Part shown: one piece after another, positions 57,657 through 64,000 of the stretch
Layout of the letters: every line of letters begins with the position of its first letter
Numbering within the stretch: the stretch's first letter is position 1
Assembly: GCF_022664465.1 (NCBI RefSeq)
Contig: NZ_JAKREV010000006.1
Location: forward strand, 1 to 64,000
Origin: Sphingomonas hankookensis
Lineage (GTDB): Bacteria > Pseudomonadota > Alphaproteobacteria > Sphingomonadales > Sphingomonadaceae
Direction of reading: 5' to 3'
DNA length: 64,000 nucleotides
Made by a program: the position numbers and the translations under genes
Notes under the pieces: model-generated
The model's database searches: none
Told to the model about the DNA's origin: nothing
The model's input: only the letters and a program-made list of their open reading frames with translations

Positions 57657-60271
57657 GCATGGGTGCCTGTCTGACCGATCTGGTCACGCGCAAGGCGATC
57701 AGTGAGGAACGGGCGGCGGCGATGCGCGCGGTCTATGACGAGCTGGTCCAGCAATACGAACCCAAGTTCGGCCGCGCCGCCGCCGAGAGTATGGCGACGC
57801 AGAAGGCGATGAAGGCGATCGATGACGATTTCCTGCATCGCAAGCGTGCCAAGCTGTTGCAGGCGCAGGCGCAGCTGTCGATCGCCGCCGAGGCGCGGAG
57901 CATGGAGCCGCGATTTCGCGACAGGATAAGGGCTGGGCAGGACCGCTCCGTTCTCACGACGCCCGTAGATGTCTTGCTGACGAAAAGGCGCGACCGCCGC
58001 CCCGAACGTCCGCTGGATGGCCGGGGAATGCTCGCCAAGTTGGTCCGTGACGAAAAGGCCGGCGGCATGGCGAACGTCGAGTATCGCTGGCGCGACGTCA
58101 AGCAATCGGCGCTGGCGATCATGTACGACGTGCTGGCGAAGCATCGCGCCAACCTGTTGGGCGAGGTGCGCAACAAGGCCGAGCTGGACGATGTCGTGCG
58201 GGCGCTGTGGAAACCGGGCGAGGCAGACGTCAACGCGCGCGAGATGGCCGATGCGTGGACGCGGACGGCCGAATATCTACGATCGTCGTTCAACGCCGCC
58301 GGCGGGCGGATCGGTCAGCTGGAAGGCTGGGCGCTGCCGCACAGCCATGACAGCCTGAAAGTCGGCGCGATCGGCCGGGACCAATGGGTCGATACGATCC
58401 TGCCGCGTCTCGACCGCGCCAAGATGCTCGACCTGTCCACCGGCGAGCCGTTGTCGGATGGTAAATTGTACCTGGTACTGGGCGACATGTACGAGACGAT
58501 CGTCTCCGAAGGCTGGAACAAGCGCGTGCCGGGCGGCATGGCGGGCAAGGCGGTGGGCAACCGCCATGCCGAGCATCGCGTGCTGCATTTCCGGTCGGCC
58601 GACGACTGGCTGGCGTACAATGCCGATTTCGGCGGCGGCACGCCGTTCGAGGCGATGATGCATCACGTCGAAATCATGAGCCGCGACATCGCCGCGATGC
58701 AGGTGCTGGGACCGAACCCGGCGCAGACCATCCAGTGGATGGGCGACATGATCGAGCGCGACGCGGCGCTGAAGGGGACGATGAAGGATCGCGAGGCGGC
58801 GTCGAAGTGGCGGACGCGCATCGACGGCGTGTGGAATGAAATCCAAGGGCAGAACCGGCGGGTGGAGAGCCGCAACCTCGCGCTGTTCGGATCTACCATG
58901 CGCAACTGGCAAGCTGCGACGAAGCTGGGCAGCGCGGCGATCGCGTCGATCAGCGATCACGCCACGCGCCAGCTGACGCGGCATTACAACGGCCTGCCCG
59001 CCGCGAAGGCGATGGGCCAGTATCTCAAACAGCTTAACCCGCTCGACGGGCGCGATCGGGAGTTCGCGCGGCGTGCCGGGATCATCGGCGACGAGTTCAC
59101 CGGGCGCATGGCGGCGCAGGGGCGGATGCACATGGAGGATGCGTTCGGCGGTCGACTGGCGGCCGGGCGCGGCGCGCTGGGCGAACGTCTGGAAACCGCG
59201 AACGAGGTCAGCCGGCGGTTGGCCGATGGCGTCATGCGCACGTCGGGATTGAACGCGCATACCGTCGCCGGCCGTGAGGCGATGGGGATGGAGTTCATGG
59301 CGGCGCTGGCCCACTACGCGCCCGACGCGTGGGGCCAGCTGCCGCCACCGTGGCGCGGGTTCCTCGATCGCCATGGCATTGGCGCGGATGGCTGGGAGCG
59401 GCTGCGCGCTACGCCGATGACCGATTACAAGGGCGCGCAATGGATCAGGCCCGACGACATCGCCGATAAAGGCATCCGCGACAAGTTCGTGCAGGGCATG
59501 AACATCGAGATCGATTTCGCGGTGCCAACCGGCGGGCTGTATATCCGGTCGCGGGTCAACGCGCAGGCGCCGGGGACGTGGGGCGGCGAGTTCATCCGCA
59601 CCGCGTTCCAGTTCAAGATGTTCCCGATTACCGTCATGGCGATGCACGGCACGCGGATGATGATGCAGGCGAATCTGGCAAAGCGCGCGGGCTATGCGGC
59701 GGCATTCATGGGCGCGACGACGGTCGCCGGCGGGATGGCATATCAGCTGTCGGAGTTGGCGAAGGGCAAAGACCCGCGCGACATGACCGGCGGCGATTTC
59801 TGGTGGCGGGCGGCGCTGAAGGGTGGCGGCCTTGGCGTGTTCGGCGATGCGATCGAGTTCAGCCGCAACCAGTATGGGCAGGACGTCGGCGATATCGTGA
59901 AGGGGCCGAGCCTCGGCACCGCGCAAACGCTGGCCGATCTGGGCCGCGCCGGCATCGTCAATGCGACGGTCGACATGGACGATCCTGATGCGGTCGAGAA
60001 GGCGGTCAAGCTGCGCGGGCGGGCGGTGCGTAACCTGCTGACCCGCGAAGTGCCGGGATCGTCGCTATGGTATCTGCGCACCGCGTACGAACGGCTGCTG
60101 GTCGATCAGGTGGCGGCGTGGGCGGGCGAGGACCCGGTGGAACACGCGAAGAAGCTGGAGCAGCGGGCCGCGAAGGAAGGCGGCGGTTTCTATGCGCCGC
60201 CGGGTGCCGGCGGGCTGCGTGCGCCGGACTTCGCGAACGCGATCGGCGCTGGGGAACCGCGACCGCAATAG
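57653..60271 (+). CDS. Large internal virion / ejection protein
   Basis: The 872-residue protein starts at ATG 57653 (ATGA overlap). It is mainly helical, with membrane-like segments late in the chain (AAFMGATTVAGGMAYQLSELA, WWRAALKGGGLGVFGDAIE). It completes the run of four ejection-type proteins before the tailspike. Homologues in other podovirus prophages have the motif QFKMFPITVMAMHGTRMM; function is assumed from position. Confidence 0.65.
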   Translation: MSMGACLTDLVTRKAISEERAAAMRAVYDELVQQYEPKFGRAAAESMATQKAMKAIDDDFLHRKRAKLLQAQAQLSIAAEARSMEPRFRDRIRAGQDRSVLTTPVDVLLTKRRDRRPERPLDGRGMLAKLVRDEKAGGMANVEYRWRDVKQSALAIMYDVLAKHRANLLGEVRNKAELDDVVRALWKPGEADVNAREMADAWTRTAEYLRSSFNAAGGRIGQLEGWALPHSHDSLKVGAIGRDQWVDTILPRLDRAKMLDLSTGEPLSDGKLYLVLGDMYETIVSEGWNKRVPGGMAGKAVGNRHAEHRVLHFRSADDWLAYNADFGGGTPFEAMMHHVEIMSRDIAAMQVLGPNPAQTIQWMGDMIERDAALKGTMKDREAASKWRTRIDGVWNEIQGQNRRVESRNLALFGSTMRNWQAATKLGSAAIASISDHATRQLTRHYNGLPAAKAMGQYLKQLNPLDGRDREFARRAGIIGDEFTGRMAAQGRMHMEDAFGGRLAAGRGALGERLETANEVSRRLADGVMRTSGLNAHTVAGREAMGMEFMAALAHYAPDAWGQLPPPWRGFLDRHGIGADGWERLRATPMTDYKGAQWIRPDDIADKGIRDKFVQGMNIEIDFAVPTGGLYIRSRVNAQAPGTWGGEFIRTAFQFKMFPITVMAMHGTRMMMQANLAKRAGYAAAFMGATTVAGGMAYQLSELAKGKDPRDMTGGDFWWRAALKGGGLGVFGDAIEFSRNQYGQDVGDIVKGPSLGTAQTLADLGRAGIVNATVDMDDPDAVEKAVKLRGRAVRNLLTREVPGSSLWYLRTAYERLLVDQVAAWAGEDPVEHAKKLEQRAAKEGGGFYAPPGAGGLRAPDFANAIGAGEPRPQ

Positions 60272-60381
60272 CCACTATCGCGCGCGATTCGTTCCGGTTA
60301 TATCGTCGGTAACCGCCGGTCCCAGCGCCCCACTCCGACCCGGCCTCACCGTTCCCATTCCGGGAGCGTTTGGAGGTTTGG

Positions 60382-63006
60382 GTGACGGTACGGACGGCGA
60401 AACGGCGGCATCGGTTCGAACCCGGCAGCGCGATGGCGGCCGAGGCGATCCCGTATCCCTATCTTGAGCCGGAAAGCCTGACCGTTACGCTGCGGTCAGC
60501 CGGCGTCGTAGTCTTGCTCGTCCGCGACGTCGATTATGCGTTATCCGGCGACGGTGCCACGCAATCTGGCGTTATCCAGCCCCTGCGCCCGTTCGCAGCC
60601 GGACAGGTGATCGAAGTCCTGCGACGCACCGCGATCGTCCAGGATACGCAGATCAGGCCGTTGCAGCCGTTCCCCGCCATTTCCGCCGAACGGTCGCTGG
60701 ATCGGCAGACGATGGCCGCGCAGGAGGCGGCCGATGACGTAGCGGACTTCGGCGCACGGGCGATCGTCGTGCCCGAGGGCGAGTTCGGGTGGACCTTGCT
60801 GCCACCGGCAATGCGGCGCGATACCGTGATGGGCTTCGACCCGATTACGGGCAAGGAACGGTATCTGCCCGTTGGCAGCTTCCCGCCGGGGCCGCCGGGT
60901 GGTGCGGGCAATGTCGTCAAGTCGATCGGGCAGCTGCGCGCGTCGCTGATCAGCGGTGCGGCGATGACGGCGGCGTATGACGGCAGCGGTACGTCGATGG
61001 TGTGGACGGAGGGCGATTTCACCGCTCTCGCCGCGGCCCGGCCGCAGGATTACATTGAGTCCGATTTCGCACCGCTGACCGTCGGTGCCTGGGTGCGGCA
61101 GGGTACGGCCGGGATTGCGCACCGTGCCGCCGGCGTCGGTGCGATCGGCCGGGGATTACGCGACCGGATCGCCGAGATCGAAGTGTCGGCCGCCGACTAT
61201 GGCTTTTCGTCGGCAGCGTCGCCGGTCGATAATCTCGTCGCGCTCAAGCGGGCCTATGCCGCGACCCCGACCGGTGCGACGCTGAAGATACCGCGCGGTG
61301 CCGGCGACGGGATCGTCGACACCAGTGGAGGCCGCAGTTCGATGCTGGTCATCGACCGGCCGATCCGCCTTCGTCTCGACGGGCGGGTAAAGGCGTCGAC
61401 CACCAGCCCGCTGGGTCCGAATCCCAGCGCGTTGATCGTCGTACGTGCGCCGGGTGTCACCATCACCGGGATCGGCGCGTTCGTCGGCAGTGGCGTGATC
61501 GACGACGCCAATGCGGGAACCGACGAGACGATGCCCTGTCTCGTGTTCGTCGATGTCACCGCCAGCGATTTCCGATGCCAGGGCATCAGCTTCGTGGATC
61601 CGCCCAAGATCGGGCTGCATTTGTACGCGTGCGTGCGGGCTTCGGTGGCGTGCCGGTTCACCGGTGGTCCGACCGTGTATGGTGGCGATACATCGACGGC
61701 GCATTTCGGCATTCGCGCGACGGGCGGTGGGCAGCACATTATTTCCGGGTGCGCGTTCTATCCGAACGCAGACGGCGGGATGATGGTGCAATGCATCTTC
61801 TTCAGCGGCGTCAATGACTGCGTTATCACAGGTAATACGGCAAAGAACCCCTACGAGAAATTCGCCTATATCTTCGGCGACCGACACATCGTATCGAAGA
61901 ACAGCATTCAGGGCAACGCAGGGTTCATGCCCGGCACGCGTATCCAGGGTACGATCACGCTCGTCATCCGTACGCACGGCAACGATAATACGATCGAAGG
62001 CAACACGACCGAGTTCTGCGCCGGTGGCGCACAGGTCATGGGTCGTGGCGTCGCCGACACTGGACGAGGCAACAGCGTCCTGAACAACAAATTCCTGCAT
62101 TGCGGGCAGGGCGCGATCAGCGTGTATCAGGGGGTACTTACCGGTACAAAGGTGCGTGGCAATACCTGTACGTCAGGTAATCTGGCGGGCTTCGTCGCCG
62201 GTGACGGTATCCGCCTTGCCGCGAACGCGGGCTCAAGGCGGGTCGACGTTTCGGCGAACGATGTAAGCGGGTTTTCCGTCGCCGATCCGCTGGTCAATAT
62301 CGAACCGTGGACCGCGGGCATGGTGTATCCCAAGGTCGCGCTGGTGAGGCCGGCGATCGGCAACAGCCGGTTCTATGTGCAGGCCGGCGCGGGCGGCCCC
62401 AGCGGCACGGTGGAGCCGCTATGGCCGTCGACACCGGGGGCGAGCGTCGCGGACGGTGCCAATGTGTGGGTGGCCGTACCATTCGAAGGCGGGCAGGCGG
62501 ACATCAAGGTCATCGGCGGCGGTGCGGGGCCGGATGCGCTGATCGAGAGTAGCATCAGCGACAACACGACGAGCAACGGGCGGCTCGGCATCGTGCTGTC
62601 GTATGTCGCGTATACCACGATCGCACGGAACCGTCTGTCGTCGTCGGTCGCCGGCATGTCCGAAAGCGACACCAGCTTCAACCGGTGGGAAAACAACGTC
62701 TGTTTCTCCGGTGCGACGACGGTGCAGGGACGCTCGTCGACGACAGTCTTCATCACCGATCCGTTGATGGGATCGGCGCCATTCGATCCGCCATCGGTCG
62801 GCGCAGGCCAGACGACGGTGACGACCGTGTCCGTTCCCGGTGCCGACGTCGGCGATCACGCGACCGCCATATGGCCCGGTGCGCTGGAAGTGGTGTCGTG
62901 TCGCGTCACCGCCGCGAATGTCGCCACGGTACGCCTCCAGAATTTCTCGGGTGCCGCGAACGACGATGCTCCGTCGACGCTGCATGTCCGCGTGACGAAG
63001 GTCTGA
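60382..63006 (+). CDS. Tailspike with T7-fibre-like head-binding domain and beta-helix
   Basis: The 874-residue receptor-binding protein starts at GTG 60382 with GGAGG 5 bases upstream, not at TTG 60370. The N-terminal 100 residues (YPYLEPESLTVTLRSAGVVVLLVRDVDYALSG...AAGQVIEVLRRTAIVQD) resemble phage T7 tail-fibre anchors. From about residue 300, repeated short strands (VTITGIGAFVGSGVID, FHLYACVRASVACRFTGG-like, NDNTIEGNTTEFCAGG, NSVLNNKFLHCGQG) form a right-handed beta-helix of the pectate-lyase type. Such spikes bind and often degrade capsule or LPS. Catalytic residues cannot be named. Confidence 0.8.
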   Translation: MTVRTAKRRHRFEPGSAMAAEAIPYPYLEPESLTVTLRSAGVVVLLVRDVDYALSGDGATQSGVIQPLRPFAAGQVIEVLRRTAIVQDTQIRPLQPFPAISAERSLDRQTMAAQEAADDVADFGARAIVVPEGEFGWTLLPPAMRRDTVMGFDPITGKERYLPVGSFPPGPPGGAGNVVKSIGQLRASLISGAAMTAAYDGSGTSMVWTEGDFTALAAARPQDYIESDFAPLTVGAWVRQGTAGIAHRAAGVGAIGRGLRDRIAEIEVSAADYGFSSAASPVDNLVALKRAYAATPTGATLKIPRGAGDGIVDTSGGRSSMLVIDRPIRLRLDGRVKASTTSPLGPNPSALIVVRAPGVTITGIGAFVGSGVIDDANAGTDETMPCLVFVDVTASDFRCQGISFVDPPKIGLHLYACVRASVACRFTGGPTVYGGDTSTAHFGIRATGGGQHIISGCAFYPNADGGMMVQCIFFSGVNDCVITGNTAKNPYEKFAYIFGDRHIVSKNSIQGNAGFMPGTRIQGTITLVIRTHGNDNTIEGNTTEFCAGGAQVMGRGVADTGRGNSVLNNKFLHCGQGAISVYQGVLTGTKVRGNTCTSGNLAGFVAGDGIRLAANAGSRRVDVSANDVSGFSVADPLVNIEPWTAGMVYPKVALVRPAIGNSRFYVQAGAGGPSGTVEPLWPSTPGASVADGANVWVAVPFEGGQADIKVIGGGAGPDALIESSISDNTTSNGRLGIVLSYVAYTTIARNRLSSSVAGMSESDTSFNRWENNVCFSGATTVQGRSSTTVFITDPLMGSAPFDPPSVGAGQTTVTTVSVPGADVGDHATAIWPGALEVVSCRVTAANVATVRLQNFSGAANDDAPSTLHVRVTKV

Positions 63007-63009
63007 TCG

Positions 63010-63180
63010 ATGAGTCTCATCTGTACCGTCCTGAAGCGCGCGCTGGACGAGGCGACCCCGGCCGATCGGCCTGCGATCGAGGCGGCGTGGGCGCAGCATT
63101 GCGCGGATTTTGTCGGTCTGGACGATGTGACGGAAGCCGTGGCGCAGCCCGTCGTGAACGGGGCGGCCGCAGATGAGTGA
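63010..63180 (+). CDS. Small prophage protein in the lysis region
   Basis: The 56-residue helical acidic protein (MSLICTVLKRALDEATPADRPAIEAAWAQHCADFVGLDDVTEAV...) lies between tailspike and holin-like gene, and its end overlaps the latter by 8 bases. Function is unknown. Confidence 0.55.
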   Translation: MSLICTVLKRALDEATPADRPAIEAAWAQHCADFVGLDDVTEAVAQPVVNGAAADE

Positions 63181-63511
63181 CAGCGGCAACAGCGCGCAGG
63201 TCCGTATGGTTGCCGAGCAGGTGGCCGATGCCGCGATCACCCGATTTCACCAGCAGCAGGCACCGATGAAGGCAGAGATACCCGCTCCCCTCAAATGGGC
63301 GGGTGCGCTCGCGGTCGCGGTCGCGACGGCCGGTATTGTCGCGCTGTGTCTATGGGTCGTGTCCACGCTGTCGCAGCTCCAGCAGACGGTGACGCGGATT
63401 GACGAGCGCCAGCAGATCAACGGACCGGCGATCGGCGGGCGACTGGACAAGATCGAGGAGCGGCTGTCCGCGGTTGAGCGGACCGGCCACAGCAAGGGAG
63501 CAGGCGAATGA
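63173..63511 (+). CDS. Holin-like membrane protein
   Basis: The 112-residue protein has one transmembrane helix (WAGALAVAVATAGIVALCLWVV, about residues 42-63) and a C-terminal coiled coil (LQQTVTRIDERQQINGPAIGGRLDKIEERLSAVER). Its position next to the endolysin fits a class-III-type holin or pinholin-like protein. It overlaps the endolysin start by four bases. Confidence 0.65.
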   Translation: MSDSGNSAQVRMVAEQVADAAITRFHQQQAPMKAEIPAPLKWAGALAVAVATAGIVALCLWVVSTLSQLQQTVTRIDERQQINGPAIGGRLDKIEERLSAVERTGHSKGAGE

Positions 63512-64000
63512 GCCGTCGTGAAGTGTTCGACGTCATCAAGGGCGTGCGCGGCAAGGGGTTCGCGCAGGCGGAGGTCGCGATGGTCGACCAGCTATTGTCT
63601 CAGCTCGGCATCCCGCCGGACGGTGCGGCGGCCGAACCGACGTGGACGGCGATCGCGCGGTCGCATCTCGGCCTCGCCGAAATTCCGGGGCCGACGCACA
63701 ACAACAGGCTGCTGGCGTTGCTCAATACCGCCCAGCGCTGGAACGGCGTCCGGTGGAACGATGACGAAATGCCGTGGTGCGGTGGCTTCCTCGCCGCGTG
63801 CTTTGTCGCGGCCGGGATCGATCCGCCGAAGATCGCGGCACGTGCTGCATCGTGGCGCGACTGGGGCGTCGCGTGCAAGGCGGTGGTCGGCGCGGTCGGC
63901 GTGAAGGCGCGGGCCGGCGGCAACCACGTCTTCCTGATCGTCGGCGAGACGGCCGACACGCGCTACTACAAGGCGTTGGGCGGCAACCAGGGCAACCGGG
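63508..64000 (+). CDS. Endolysin, NlpC/CHAP-like (TIGR02594 type), cut by window end
   Basis: The 164 visible residues run off the window. WTAIARSHLGLAEIPGPTHNNRLLALLN is followed by MPWCGGFLAACFVAAG (catalytic Cys about 91), then GGNHVFLIVGET (His about 139) and ALGGNQGN. This is the layout of the small cysteine-peptidase endolysins of the TIGR02594 family, which cut peptidoglycan cross-peptides. A short helical segment at the start precedes the domain. ATG 63508 overlaps the holin stop. Confidence 0.85.
   Translation, partial: MSRREVFDVIKGVRGKGFAQAEVAMVDQLLSQLGIPPDGAAAEPTWTAIARSHLGLAEIPGPTHNNRLLALLNTAQRWNGVRWNDDEMPWCGGFLAACFVAAGIDPPKIAARAASWRDWGVACKAVVGAVGVKARAGGNHVFLIVGETADTRYYKALGGNQGNR

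Noticed and set aside
1..64000. CRISPR array
   Set aside because: No series of regularly spaced identical repeats was found; the repeats seen are dispersed, single inverted pairs or short tandem tracts.
60382..64000. Diversity-generating retroelement, as in phage BPP-1
   Set aside because: The head genes recall BPP-1, but no reverse transcriptase or template/variable repeat pair is visible up to the window end; it could only lie further right.

Overview
The window looks like chromosome of an alphaproteobacterium of the Sphingomonadales. Base composition is GC-rich, and the chromosomal half carries a TonB-dependent receptor with a Tat-exported S9 peptidase, several SDRs and esterases, a PaiB/HDAC-type pair, and degenerate 60-bp intergenic repeats. 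The genus is inferred; no rRNA or marker gene is present.

Left part (1-23886), chromosome. At 1-127 is the end of an IS3-type element that cuts into a two-gene locus: the C-terminal stump of an SMC/ABC-like ATPase (about 128-550) and an intact 638-aa helical protein ending in a PD-(D/E)XK nuclease domain (576-2492). This is the best candidate for an undescribed defence system, but here it is broken. Then come a MOSC protein, a decayed tyrosine-recombinase remnant, a divergent S9 peptidase / TonB-receptor pair, a three-gene operon (HSL esterase, PaiB-like FMN protein, acetylpolyamine-amidohydrolase-like deacetylase) divergent from an AraC regulator, and an HxlR/SDR divergent pair. A short tyrosine recombinase follows. 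Next is a leftward cluster of an SDR, two catalase-fold proteins, an epoxide-hydrolase-like domain fused in frame to a royal-jelly/yellow-like secreted protein, and a secreted esterase, facing a Crp/Fnr regulator. A GST, a GFA-family protein and tRNA-Gln(CTG) complete the chromosomal part. Four exactly 60-bp copies of a diverged repeat lie between genes.

Right part (about 24010-64000, continuing past the window), a podovirus-type prophage. A tyrosine integrase stands next to tRNA-Gln, followed by a leftward early operon of tightly overlapping small genes including a GapR/DUF2312 homologue. A TTG-started XRE repressor faces a Cro-like gene. Rightward replication genes follow (Toprim primase, P-loop helicase-like ATPase, methyltransferase-like protein). 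A second leftward operon lies at 36181-39030. About 1.1 kb of non-coding, repeat- and hairpin-rich DNA at 39031-40153 may hold an origin and packaging site. The late operon runs from small and large terminase through portal (head-to-tail connector family), Bbp19-like protein, scaffold and capsid to tail tube/nozzle proteins. It continues with a T7-like internal-virion (ejection) set, a beta-helix tailspike, a holin-like protein and an endolysin cut by the window end. Five sites of the form TCCCW-N3-WGGKA (core TCCCA-N3-TGGGA), plus weaker ones, sit at the Cro-side promoter, the leftward early promoter and the 39-kb promoter, outlining a single repressor regulon.
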